Positions 6,999-14,466 are shown, counted from the first letter of the stretch. The stretch: 15,634 bases of DNA from Roseovarius sp. (GCA_021767845.1 JAASSQ010000043.1:1-15634); one strand, 5' to 3'. Program-made: numbers and translations. Notes: generated from the sequence alone by a model not told the origin.

Positions 6999-7337
6999 TC
7001 AGCCACCTTCGCCCGGCTTTTCCGAGAAATACTTCTCCAGCTTGCCCTCTTCGCCGTCACGCTCTTCGGCGTCGGGCAGTTGGTCCTTCTTGGTGATGAT
7101 GACCGGCCACATCTCGGAATACTTGCGGTTGAACTCGACCCATTGCTCCATGTCCGGCTCCGTGTCCGGGCGGATCGCGTCGGCCGGGCATTCCGGCTCG
7201 CACACACCGCAATCAATGCACTCGTCGGGGTGGATGACCAGCATGTTTTCCCCCTCGTAGAAACAATCCACGGGGCACACCTCGACGCAGTCGGTGTATT
7301 TGCACGCGATGCAGTTGTCCGTCACCACATAGGTCAT
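6999..7337 (-). CDS. fdxA: 7Fe ferredoxin FdxA ([3Fe-4S][4Fe-4S])
   Basis: This 112-residue soluble electron carrier has the length and cysteine layout of the Azotobacter FdI / Rhodobacter FdII type. Cysteines at 9, 17 and 50 would hold the [3Fe-4S] cluster, and those at 21, 40, 43 and 46 the [4Fe-4S] cluster; C12 and C25 are the extra conserved cysteines. The acidic C-terminal half (EPDMEQWVEFNRKYSEMWPVIT-like) is the usual extension. I chose the ATG at 7337 (MTYVVTDNC), the standard family start, preceded by GAGAGAA; the 22 residues upstream in the open frame are not conserved-looking. It follows the S4 gene by 52 bp and precedes carD, an order I recognise from many alphaproteobacteria. Its redox partner is not shown by the sequence. 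Confidence 0.95.
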   Translation of the reverse strand: MTYVVTDNCIACKYTDCVEVCPVDCFYEGENMLVIHPDECIDCGVCEPECPADAIRPDTEPDMEQWVEFNRKYSEMWPVIITKKDQLPDAEERDGEEGKLEKYFSEKPGEGG

Positions 7338-7357
7338 ATCGTTCTCTCGCCTTTGCC

Positions 7358-7397
7358 GGTCACGGCATGACCTAATCCAGCCACCCGGATCAATCAA
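7358..7397 (-). promoter_or_regulatory. Promoter and operator-like palindrome candidate upstream of fdxA
   Basis: On the minus strand TTGATT (7397-7392), overlapping the S4 gene stop, and TTAGGT (7375-7370) are 16 bp apart. Transcription would start inside GGTCACGGCATGACC (7358-7372), a palindrome with 5-bp perfect arms. The -10 box is a weak match, so fdxA may also be read from upstream genes. Confidence 0.25.
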
Positions 7398-7773
7398 GCG
7401 CATCCGACCGGTTCAGATCGAGTTTGCGGCGATCCCGCTTGGTCGGACGACCTTTTCCCTCGAATCGCGGCGCAGAGGGACGTTCGTTTTGCGGCGGATC
7501 GGGCGGCAACAGATCTTCGTAAAGCGCCTGCGCCTCGGGCGCCGGACCACGCCGCTCACCGATGGCAACGATCCGCACCACGCGGATCCGGCGGGCCTGC
7601 GGGAAGGTCAGAACATCACCCGGCCCCACTGAATGCGCGGGCTTCGACACCTTGGCGCTGTTCACCCTGACATGCCCCCCCGACACCAACTTGGCCGACA
7701 GCGCGCGCGTCTTTAGGAAACGCGCCTGCCACAGCCACTTGTCCAGGCGGATCTTGGCGGCGGGTGTCGGCAC
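7390..7773 (-). CDS. S4-domain RNA-binding protein, Hsp15-like
   Basis: The 127-residue protein has an N-terminal S4 RNA-binding domain at about residues 8-68 (IRLDKWLWQARFLKTRALSAKLVSGGHVRVNSAKVSKPAHSV pattern), then a proline-rich segment and a basic C terminus (GKGRPTKRDRRKLDLNR). This matches Hsp15 (HslR), which in E. coli binds stalled 50S subunits carrying nascent chains. The start is a GTG at 7773, 16 bp after the helicase stop, with GAGGGCG upstream. The tight spacing suggests one transcript with the helicase. Family membership is clear; the ribosome-rescue role is carried over from E. coli and is not proven here. Confidence 0.9.
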   Translation of the reverse strand: MPTPAAKIRLDKWLWQARFLKTRALSAKLVSGGHVRVNSAKVSKPAHSVGPGDVLTFPQARRIRVVRIVAIGERRGPAPEAQALYEDLLPPDPPQNERPSAPRFEGKGRPTKRDRRKLDLNRSDALD

Positions 7774-7789
7774 CCCGGACGCGGCGCCC

Positions 7790-10624
7790 TCAGCCCTTGT
7801 CCTTGAGGCCCATCAGGGCCGCGGCAAAGGGGTTGTCGGGGTCGATCCGGTCCTTCTTCTTCTCGGGCCGGGACGAGAAGGTCTTGGGCCCGGTGTCGCG
7901 GCGGGGCTTGCCCTTGCCGGGCTTGCCGCCCTTGGCACGCGGCTTGTTGCCCGTCCCCTTGGGTTTGCCGCGTGCGGGCCGACCGGCCCATGTAAAGGTA
8001 TAAAAAACCTCGATTTCCGGCTCGCCAACCGCCTCGTCCGCGGCCTCGCCGGGCGCGGCCTCGGCATCTGCCGTTTCGGGAATATCGGCTTCGACTTCGG
8101 CTTCTTGGGCAGGCTCGGCCGCCACCGGCGCGTTGCCCTCGTCCGGGATCGATTCGACCGCGCTTTCGGCGGTCTCGGCATTGGGCTCTTCGGCCGCGGC
8201 CGCCTCGGCAGGGGCTTCGGCGACCGCCTGATCGACCGGCTTGACCTTTTCCCGCTCACCGCGTTCGGCCTTGTAACCAAGCCCCTGCATGAGGTCGGCG
8301 AACTGCTCCAGGGTCATACCCGTGATCGACAGCATGTCTGCCGTGGCCTCGAACCCGCCGCGGCTGTCTTCCGCGCGGAGCATGTCGGCCAGGCGTTCCA
8401 GCATGTCGATGCGGATCGCGCGCTCGCCGGCCGCGCGGTAGCCCGCCATCGCGTGATAGCCGCGCGGCACGGCACCGGCGCCGCCTGCAGGCACGGTCAC
8501 GAGGCCCGGCGGCGGCGCCTCGGGAAACTCGTCCAGCCCCTGGGCCAGGGACCACAGCACGAGACGCAGGCGGGTCGGCGCGGGCTTGAGCAGAAGCGGC
8601 ATGAAAATGGTGAACTGTCCGAACCGCACCCCGTGCTTGCGCAAAGCGCCGCGCGCGTCCTGATCGAGGGCCTTCACCTCTTCGGCCACTTCGCCGCGCG
8701 GGATGATCCCCATGGATTCCACCAGCCGGAACCCGAAGCCGCGCGCAAGACCGGTCAGCGCCTCGTCCCGCTGGATGTTCAGAAGCGGCTCGAACAGGTT
8801 GGCGACCTTGCGGTCGATGAAATGCTGCAGCCGGCGCTGCACCTTCTGGGCCACCTCGGCACCGGCAGCCTCGTCCACGAAGGCCTCTGCCTGCGGTTTC
8901 AGCGGATCGGCCCCGGCAACCAGCTTGCCGATCGCCTGGTCGCCCCACATCAGGCCACCCTGCTCGGTGAAGTCGATCTCGGTGTCGGGCGCGTTGTAGA
9001 ACCTGTCCGCCTTGAGGTGGAAATGCGGCGCGAGGGCTTGCAGGCTGGCCTGCCGGACCGCCTTGTCCTCCTGTGCCGCCGCTCCCTTGTCCTGGATGAA
9101 ACGGAACCCTTCCAGCCGTCCGACGAATTCGCCCTCGACGGTCACATCACCGGTATCGTTCACTTCGGCCACCATGGCCTCCTTCTGCTTGAGCCGGCGC
9201 AAGAGCACGGATGTGCGCCGGTCCACAAATCTTTGGGTCAGACGCTCGTGCAGCGCGTCCGACAGGCGGTCTTCTACCGCGCGGGTTTCGCCACGCCAAT
9301 GAGATTCATCATCGACCCAGCCTTTCCGCTGCGCAACATACGTCCAAGTTCGGATATAGGCGAGACGTTTCGACAAGGTGTCTATGTCGCCGTCCGTGCG
9401 GTCGATACGCTTGACCTGCCGGGCCAGCCAGTCGGCTGGGACACGGCCGTATTCGTGCAGGTCGCAGTAGATCGTTTCCAGCAGGCCCGCATGTTCGGCA
9501 TGGCTGATGCCGCGGAAATCGGGGATGCGGCACACATCCCACAGCAGCCGGACGGACCGCCCGTCGCTGGCGCGCGCCCTGACCGCCGCGATTTGCGAGA
9601 GGGTCTTCAGCGCCCCCAGGTCATCGGCCTCGCGCGCCCGGACAAGCCGCTCCTGCGAGGGTTTTTCCTCCAACGAGGCAATCAGCGCATCGACATTGCC
9701 GAACGACAGGCGCGCATTGCGCCACTCCAGTTTTCGGATCGGCGTAAAGCGGTGATTCATGATCGCCTGCGCCACCTCGTCGGGCAGTTCGGGCGCCTCG
9801 CCGGTCACGCCGAAGGTGCCGTGGCTCATGCCCCGCCCCGCCCGGCCCGCGATCTGCGCCAACTCGTTCGGCGCCAGAGGCCGCATCCGGCGGCCATCGA
9901 ACTTGGTCAGCGACGAGAACGCGACATGGTCGATATCGAGATTGAGCCCCATGCCGATCGCATCGGTCGCCACAAGGTAATCCACGTCGCCGTTCTGATA
10001 AAGCTCCACCTGCGCGTTGCGCGTGCGGGGGCTGAGCGCCCCCATGACCACCGCCGCGCCGCCCTTCTGGCGCCTCAGCACCTCGGCGATGGCATACACA
10101 TTATCAACTGAAAATCCCACGATCGCGCTGCGAGGTGGCATCTTGCTTATCTTTTTGGGACCTGAATAGGAAAGCTGCGACATTCGCTCGCGGCTGACGA
10201 ATTCCACGCCCGGAACAAGCGCCGCGATCGCCCCCCGCATCGTGTGCGCCCCCAGGAACTGGGTCTCGCGCTGCCCGCGCATCCGCAGCAGCCGGTCGGT
10301 AAAGACATGCCCGCGCTCCGGGTCGGCGCAAAGCTGGATCTCGTCGATTGCCACGAAATCCGCCCCCAACCCCTCGGGCATCGCCTCGACCGTGCAGACC
10401 CAGTACTGGGTGCGTTCGGGCACGATGCGCTCCTCGCCGGTGACAAGTGCCACGACCGACGGGCCACGCGCCTTCACGATCCGGTCGTAGACCTCGCGCG
10501 CCAGCAGGCGCAGCGGCAAGCCGATGATGCCGGTGCGGTAGCCCAGCATCCGCTCGATCGCGAAATGCGTCTTGCCGGTGTTTGTGGGGCCCAGAACCGC
10601 GAGGGTTCTTGACTGCTCGGCCAT
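7790..10624 (-). CDS. Suv3-like superfamily 2 RNA helicase
   Basis: The 944-residue protein is an ATP-dependent helicase resembling mitochondrial SUV3 (SUPV3L1), which works with an exoribonuclease in RNA decay. Visible motifs are Walker A GPTNTGKT (12-19), Walker B DEIQ (94-97, the Suv3-type variant of DExH), motif V VATDAIGMGLN (218-228) and motif VI QIAGRAGRG (257-265). A helical region follows to about residue 790. The tail is unusual: about 75 acidic/alanine-rich residues (794-871), a short EVFYTFTWAGR segment, a Lys/Arg/Gly-rich stretch (884-924), and a terminal DPDNPFAAALMGLKDK. GGAGAAGG precedes the ATG at 10624. It lies 18 bp after the TPR gene and 16 bp before the S4 gene, so an operon is likely. 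Any degradosome role in bacteria is inference. Confidence 0.9.
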   Translation of the reverse strand: MAEQSRTLAVLGPTNTGKTHFAIERMLGYRTGIIGLPLRLLAREVYDRIVKARGPSVVALVTGEERIVPERTQYWVCTVEAMPEGLGADFVAIDEIQLCADPERGHVFTDRLLRMRGQRETQFLGAHTMRGAIAALVPGVEFVSRERMSQLSYSGPKKISKMPPRSAIVGFSVDNVYAIAEVLRRQKGGAAVVMGALSPRTRNAQVELYQNGDVDYLVATDAIGMGLNLDIDHVAFSSLTKFDGRRMRPLAPNELAQIAGRAGRGMSHGTFGVTGEAPELPDEVAQAIMNHRFTPIRKLEWRNARLSFGNVDALIASLEEKPSQERLVRAREADDLGALKTLSQIAAVRARASDGRSVRLLWDVCRIPDFRGISHAEHAGLLETIYCDLHEYGRVPADWLARQVKRIDRTDGDIDTLSKRLAYIRTWTYVAQRKGWVDDESHWRGETRAVEDRLSDALHERLTQRFVDRRTSVLLRRLKQKEAMVAEVNDTGDVTVEGEFVGRLEGFRFIQDKGAAAQEDKAVRQASLQALAPHFHLKADRFYNAPDTEIDFTEQGGLMWGDQAIGKLVAGADPLKPQAEAFVDEAAGAEVAQKVQRRLQHFIDRKVANLFEPLLNIQRDEALTGLARGFGFRLVESMGIIPRGEVAEEVKALDQDARGALRKHGVRFGQFTIFMPLLLKPAPTRLRLVLWSLAQGLDEFPEAPPPGLVTVPAGGAGAVPRGYHAMAGYRAAGERAIRIDMLERLADMLRAEDSRGGFEATADMLSITGMTLEQFADLMQGLGYKAERGEREKVKPVDQAVAEAPAEAAAAEEPNAETAESAVESIPDEGNAPVAAEPAQEAEVEADIPETADAEAAPGEAADEAVGEPEIEVFYTFTWAGRPARGKPKGTGNKPRAKGGKPGKGKPRRDTGPKTFSSRPEKKKDRIDPDNPFAAALMGLKDKG

Positions 10625-10642
10625 CGGCCTTCTCCGTTGAGA

Positions 10643-11206
10643 TCAGAGTTCCCGGCCGCCGCTTTCGGGGCCGAGCCGCTCGAGCGCCTTGGTAGCGTCT
10701 TCGTGATGGGGATGTATAGCCAATACGCGGGAAAACGCCTCATGCGCCAGATCGGGCTGGCTGACCTCTTCCAGGATCACGCCGAGGCCGTAGATCGCGT
10801 CGTAGTGCCGCGGTCGCAGGGCAAGGGCGCGCTCGATGTCGGCAAGTGCCGGCCCGAACAGCCCCTCGCGGGCATAGGCAACCGAACGCATGTGCCAGCC
10901 CTGCGCGAAATCCGGCGCGTGATCGGTCAAGGCGGAGAGATGTTCGATCGCGGCACGCGAATCACCGGTCTCCAAAGCGTCCTGTCCGCGCTTGAGCAGC
11001 AGGTCCATCGCGGGCGAGCCGGATTTCGAGAACTCGTGCTCGATGTCCTTGGCCACGCGGCGCGCCTGCGCCGGGGTTTCGGCGGCTTCGAGCGCATCGA
11101 ACAGCGACTCAAGGCGATCATCGTCCGCCGCCGCCGGCAGGGAAATCACCATCGCCGCGGCAAATGCCGCGACGGTACGATTGAGATATCGGCCCAGAGT
11201 GCTCAT
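10643..11206 (-). CDS. Exported tetratricopeptide-repeat protein
   Basis: The 187-residue protein begins with a signal-peptide-like segment (basic RYLNR, hydrophobic TVAAFAAAMVISL, then PAAA-DD, cleavage near residue 27). No lipobox cysteine is present, so it is probably soluble in the periplasm. The mature part is helical, with two or three TPR-like units; the clearest is AYAREGLFGPALADIERALALRPRHYDAIYGLGVILEE, followed by DLAHEAFSRVLAIHPHHEDA. TPRs mediate protein contacts, and no catalytic motif is visible. It is first in the series leading to the helicase (18-bp gap). It is divergent from the SCP2 gene across 70 bp. The ribosome-binding site is weak, and a TATCTT box lies 9 nt from the ATG. 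Its partner is unknown. Confidence 0.82.
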   Translation of the reverse strand: MSTLGRYLNRTVAAFAAAMVISLPAAADDDRLESLFDALEAAETPAQARRVAKDIEHEFSKSGSPAMDLLLKRGQDALETGDSRAAIEHLSALTDHAPDFAQGWHMRSVAYAREGLFGPALADIERALALRPRHYDAIYGLGVILEEVSQPDLAHEAFSRVLAIHPHHEDATKALERLGPESGGREL

Positions 11207-11276
11207 AACAGTTCAAAGATAGCGTCAGATGCCGGGATTCACACCCCCCGGTTCGATCATGAAGAAGGATTGACCA

Positions 11277-11564
11277 ATGAGCGACATCATCGACCAGGCC
11301 GTGACGGCCCTCAGCGAGAAAATGAGCGGCGAATTCGACGGCACCGCGAAATTCGTGATCGAGGGCGAAGGCGCGATCATGATCGACGGCGAAGGCGTGC
11401 GCGCGGCGGATGACGAGGCCGACGTGACGCTGACCGCGGATGCCGACACGTTCCAGTCCATCCTCGAAGGCGATCTGGACCCCACCGCCGCTTTCATGTC
11501 CGGCAAGCTGAGCGTGGACGGCGACATGGGCATGGCCATGAAGCTGGGCGGGCTGCTCGCCTGA
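11277..11564 (+). CDS. SCP2 sterol-carrier-domain protein
   Basis: This 95-residue acidic protein is a single SCP2 domain, a small fold with a hydrophobic tunnel that binds lipids or fatty acyl groups. Recognisable parts are the N-terminal helix, FDGTAKFVIEGEGAIMIDGEGV, the strand ADVTLTADADTFQSILEGDLDPTAAFMSGKLSVDGDMGMAMKLGGLLA, and the family's GKLxxxGDMxxAMKL ending. AAGGA sits 7 nt before the ATG. Its stop shares a base with the next gene's start (TGATG), so the hydrolase downstream is probably translated by coupling. The natural ligand cannot be read from sequence; sterols are unlikely in this kind of bacterium. A soluble cytoplasmic location is expected, as no signal peptide is present. 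Confidence 0.92.
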   Translation: MSDIIDQAVTALSEKMSGEFDGTAKFVIEGEGAIMIDGEGVRAADDEADVTLTADADTFQSILEGDLDPTAAFMSGKLSVDGDMGMAMKLGGLLA

Positions 11565-12514
11565 TGGAGGCCGCGCCGCTTTTCGCAGAGATCGCCGACG
11601 GCCCAGGCAACGGGGGCGCTTGGTGGCTGACGGCCGGCGATGGCGTCAGGCTGCGGGTGGCGGCGTGGCAGGTGCCCAATGCGCGCGGCACCGTTTTGCT
11701 GTTTCCGGGGCGCACCGAGTATGTCGAAAAATACGGCCGCACGGCGCGTGACCTTGCAGAGCGGGGCTATGCGACCGTCGCGATCGATTGGCGCGGGCAG
11801 GGCTTGTCCGACCGGTTGACGACGGATGCCATGGCCGGCCATGTGACACGCTTTCCCGACTACCAGCAGGACGTGATGTCGATGGTCGCAGCGGCCAAAA
11901 CGCTGGACTTGCCGCGCCCTTGGCATCTGCTGGCCCATTCCATGGGCGGCTGCATCGGTCTGCGCGCCCTGACCGAGGGGCTGGACGTGCAAAGCTGCGC
12001 CTTTTCGGGGCCGATGTGGGGTATCCAGATCGCCCCCAGCCTGCGCCCGCTGGCGTGGTCGCTGTCATGGGGCAGCCGGCATGTGGGCGCCGCGCACCGT
12101 TATGCGCCGGGAACCGCCCCGGACAACTACGTGCTGACCGAGCCCTTCGAGACCAACAAGCTGACGAACTGCCCGGAGATGTATCAATACATGATCGCCC
12201 AGGCCCGCGCCTATCCCCAGCTTGGCCTGGGCGGCCCCAGCCTGAGCTGGCTGTACGCGGCGCTGCGGGAAACGCGCACGCTGATGCGCGCGCCCTCGCC
12301 CGACATGCCCTGCGTCACCGTTGTGGGCAGCCGCGAGGAAATCGTCTGCCCGCGCCGGATCGAACACCGCATGTCGATCTGGCCCCGCGGGCAGCTGGAG
12401 GTGATCGAGGGGGGCCGCCACGAGGTGCTGATGGATGGGCCGGACATGCGCAACAGGGTGATGGATGCGATCTGCCGGGTCTATGACGGTGCCAAGGCGC
12501 GCGCCCCCGCCTGA
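11564..12514 (+). CDS. Alpha/beta hydrolase, lysophospholipase (PldB)-like
   Basis: This 316-residue serine hydrolase resembles the lysophospholipase L2 / monoglyceride-lipase group. Key parts are FPGRTEYVEKYGR near the N terminus, DWRGQGLSDR, the nucleophile elbow AHSMGG with S126, and GGRHEVLMD with H286 as the likely catalytic base. The acid is less clear: the usual segment ending IVDP reads GSREEIVCP, so E258 or E259 may serve while C262 replaces the aspartate. There is no signal peptide. The ATG at 11564 overlaps the SCP2 stop and has no separate ribosome-binding site, indicating coupling. The pairing with a lipid-binding SCP2 protein suggests a lipid ester substrate; this is inference. 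The gene converges on the FAH-family gene with 20 bp between stops. Confidence 0.86.
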   Translation: MEAAPLFAEIADGPGNGGAWWLTAGDGVRLRVAAWQVPNARGTVLLFPGRTEYVEKYGRTARDLAERGYATVAIDWRGQGLSDRLTTDAMAGHVTRFPDYQQDVMSMVAAAKTLDLPRPWHLLAHSMGGCIGLRALTEGLDVQSCAFSGPMWGIQIAPSLRPLAWSLSWGSRHVGAAHRYAPGTAPDNYVLTEPFETNKLTNCPEMYQYMIAQARAYPQLGLGGPSLSWLYAALRETRTLMRAPSPDMPCVTVVGSREEIVCPRRIEHRMSIWPRGQLEVIEGGRHEVLMDGPDMRNRVMDAICRVYDGAKARAPA

Positions 12515-12541
12515 CAGGCCGGGCTGCGCCGGGATCAGGCG
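12508..12541. terminator. Possible shared hairpin at two converging stop codons
   Basis: CGCCTGA (12508-12514) and TCAGGCG (12535-12541) are perfect 7-bp arms, and each contains the stop codon of one of the converging genes. The 20-nt loop is G/C-rich and can fold further. No T-run follows, so this is only a weak intrinsic terminator candidate. Confidence 0.3.
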
Positions 12542-13365
12542 TCGCGCGTCACGGTTTGCCGCTGCCGACCAAGCCCCTCGATCTCCAGCTCCATGACATC
12601 GCCCTCGGTCAGGAACCGGCGCGGCGACATGCCCATGCCGACGCCCGGCGGCGTGCCCGTTGCGATCACGTCGCCGGGCTGAAGGCTCATCATTTCGGTG
12701 AGATGCGCGATGATCTGCCCCACCGAAAAGATCATCTTGCCGGTGTGGCCGGTCTGCATCCGGTCGCCGTTCAGATCGAGTGCCAGGGCCAGATCCTGCG
12801 GGTCGCCCACCTCGTCCGGCGTGACCAGCCAGGGGCCGATCGGGCCGAAGGTATCGCAGCTTTTGCCCTTGGTCCACTGGCCCGACCGTTTCGATTGAAA
12901 GGCGCGTTCGGACACGTCGTTGACCACGCAATATCCCGCCACGTGCGACAGCGCATCCGCCTCATCCACGTATTTGGCGGGCTTGCCGATGACCACGCCC
13001 AGTTCGACTTCCCAGTCCGAATGGCGCGAGCCGCGCGGCAGGCTGACGGCGTCGTTCGGCCCGACGATCGACGAGGTGGCCTTCATGAACACGATCGGAT
13101 GTTCGGGCGGCTCCATGCCGGTTTCCGCCGCGTGGTCGGAGTAGTTCAGCCCGATGCCGATGAACTTGCCCACCTGCCCGACCGGCGGGCCAAGCCGGGG
13201 ATCGCCCTCGACAATGGGCAAGCCGGATGGATCGACATTCGGCAGCTTGGCCAGAACCGGCCCGGCGATATCCGGGACCACCCCCGACAGATCGCGCAAG
13301 CGGCCTTCCGCATCCAGCATGCCGGGCTTTTCCTGCCCCGGCTCTCCGTATCTGACGAACCGCAT
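12535..13365 (-). CDS. Fumarylacetoacetate hydrolase family protein
   Basis: The 276-residue protein belongs to the FAH superfamily, whose members split or decarboxylate beta-diketo acids or hydrate dienoates with a bound Mg2+. Hallmarks are the N-terminal MRFVRYGEPGQEKPGMLD, GIGLNYSDHAAE, PIVFMKATSSIVGPND, the metal-site segment DWEVELGVVIG (E119 and E121), VNDVSER with D150, and the C-terminal GDVIATGTPPGVGMG. I prefer the ATG at 13365 because relatives begin at this motif and the ATG at 13377 has AGGG directly against it, too close for a ribosome-binding site; the longer form would add four residues (MENA). The sequence resembles ureidoglycolate lyase and FAHD1-type acylpyruvase annotations, but the substrate cannot be assigned. 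No pathway neighbour is present. A promoter candidate lies 33 bp upstream. Confidence 0.88.
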   Translation of the reverse strand: MRFVRYGEPGQEKPGMLDAEGRLRDLSGVVPDIAGPVLAKLPNVDPSGLPIVEGDPRLGPPVGQVGKFIGIGLNYSDHAAETGMEPPEHPIVFMKATSSIVGPNDAVSLPRGSRHSDWEVELGVVIGKPAKYVDEADALSHVAGYCVVNDVSERAFQSKRSGQWTKGKSCDTFGPIGPWLVTPDEVGDPQDLALALDLNGDRMQTGHTGKMIFSVGQIIAHLTEMMSLQPGDVIATGTPPGVGMGMSPRRFLTEGDVMELEIEGLGRQRQTVTRDA

Positions 13366-13397
13366 CGCGTTTTCCATCCCTGTTCAAAGTCCGGCGC

Positions 13398-13425
13398 AGG
13401 ATAGCCGCTGCATTTCGCGGTGCAA
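13398..13425 (-). promoter_or_regulatory. Promoter candidate of the FAH-family gene
   Basis: On the minus strand TTGCAC (13425-13420), a 16-bp spacer and TATCCT (13403-13398) make a sigma70-like promoter. GGC precedes the -10 box. The start site would fall about 25 nt before the ATG at 13365. The -10 region AGGATAGCC is the exact reverse complement of one 52 bp away, on the exonuclease side. Confidence 0.4.
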
Positions 13426-13449
13426 GTGGCTGGCCCCCGGCGCGGCACG

Positions 13450-13458
13450 GGCTATCCT
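13450..13458 (+). promoter_or_regulatory. -10 element candidate for the exonuclease gene
   Basis: GGCTATCCT places TATCCT at 13453-13458, so transcription would begin at or next to the ATG at 13465. No good -35 box is visible 16-18 bp upstream (CTGGCC region). No Shine-Dalgarno sequence precedes the ATG, which agrees with a leaderless transcript. Confidence 0.3.
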
Positions 13459-13464
13459 TCGGGC

Positions 13465-14466
13465 ATGGTTCTGGAATTCAAACCGCAGGGAATCTATTGC
13501 CCCGCCGGGGATTTCTTCATCGACCCCTGGGCGCCGGTGGACCGTGCGCTCATCACCCATGGCCACGCCGATCACGCCCGCCCCGGCCACACCCGCTACC
13601 TGGCCACCGCCACCGCCGCTCCGGTGATGCGGCACCGGCTCGGCGACATCACGCTGGACAGCGTGCACTATGGCGAGCGGCGGCGGATTGGCGATGCCAC
13701 GGTCTCGTTTCATCCCGCAGGGCATGTACCCGGATCGGCGCAGATCCGCATCGAGGTCGGCGGCGAGGTCTGGGTCGTCTCGGGCGATTACAAGCTGGAG
13801 GCCGACCGCCTGTCCGAACCGTTCGAGCCGGTGCGCTGCCACGGCTTCGTCACCGAATGCACCTTTGGCCTGCCGGTATTCGACTGGCCTACCGAAGCGC
13901 AGGTCGCCCAAGAGATCAACGCGTGGTGGGCCGCGAATGCCGCCGAGGGGCGCTTCAGCCTGCTGGGGGCCTACGCGCTTGGCAAGGCGCAGCGCGTGCT
14001 GTCGCTACTGGACCCGTCGATCGGCCCGATCCTGACACATGGCGCGGTCGAGAACACCAACGCGGTCCTGCGCGAACAGGGCCTTGATCTGCCAGACACG
14101 CATCACGTGACCCCCGACACCAAGGCCGCCGATCACCCCGGCGCCCTGGTGGTGGCGCCGCCCGGTGCGCTGTCATCGACATGGGCGCGCCGGTTCCGGC
14201 CCGCCTCGACCGGGTTTGCCAGCGGCTGGATGCGGCTGCGGGGCGTGCGGCGGCGGCGCGCGGCGGATCGCGGCTTTGTCATCTCGGATCACGCGGATTG
14301 GGCCGGCCTCAACAAGGCGATCAAGGAAACGGACGCCGAAAACATATACGTAACGCATGGTTACACCGATATCTTCGCGCGCTGGCTGAACAGCAAAGGG
14401 TATGCAGCGCAGGTCGTGCCGACCGAGTTCACGGGCGAAACGCTGGACGAGGGCGAAGGGGCATGA
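13465..14466 (+). CDS. Ligase-associated DNA exonuclease (metallo-beta-lactamase fold)
   Basis: This 333-residue protein is a beta-CASP/SNM1-like nuclease of the type that travels with bacterial ATP-dependent ligases. The metal site HGHADH lies at residues 32-37. Later ligand segments are FHPAGHVPGSAQIRI, VVSGDYKLEADRL and the C-terminal VISDHADW and YVTHGYTD. The length fits the family (about 330-340). I chose the ATG at 13465 (MVLEFKPQGIYCPAG). An upstream in-frame GTG at 13420 would add 15 unlikely residues and run through the promoter region. There is no Shine-Dalgarno sequence. The stop overlaps the ligase start (ATGA), so the two are co-translated. It probably trims DNA ends before sealing; this role is inferred from family and context. 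Confidence 0.93.
   Translation: MVLEFKPQGIYCPAGDFFIDPWAPVDRALITHGHADHARPGHTRYLATATAAPVMRHRLGDITLDSVHYGERRRIGDATVSFHPAGHVPGSAQIRIEVGGEVWVVSGDYKLEADRLSEPFEPVRCHGFVTECTFGLPVFDWPTEAQVAQEINAWWAANAAEGRFSLLGAYALGKAQRVLSLLDPSIGPILTHGAVENTNAVLREQGLDLPDTHHVTPDTKAADHPGALVVAPPGALSSTWARRFRPASTGFASGWMRLRGVRRRRAADRGFVISDHADWAGLNKAIKETDAENIYVTHGYTDIFARWLNSKGYAAQVVPTEFTGETLDEGEGA

Noticed and set aside
7562..10111. An 849-codon open frame on the plus strand, opposite the helicase and S4 genes
   Set aside because: The minus strand encodes a helicase with intact motifs through the same DNA. The plus-strand product is low-complexity Arg/His/Gly-rich and matches nothing I know; it is a by-product of G/C-rich third codon positions.
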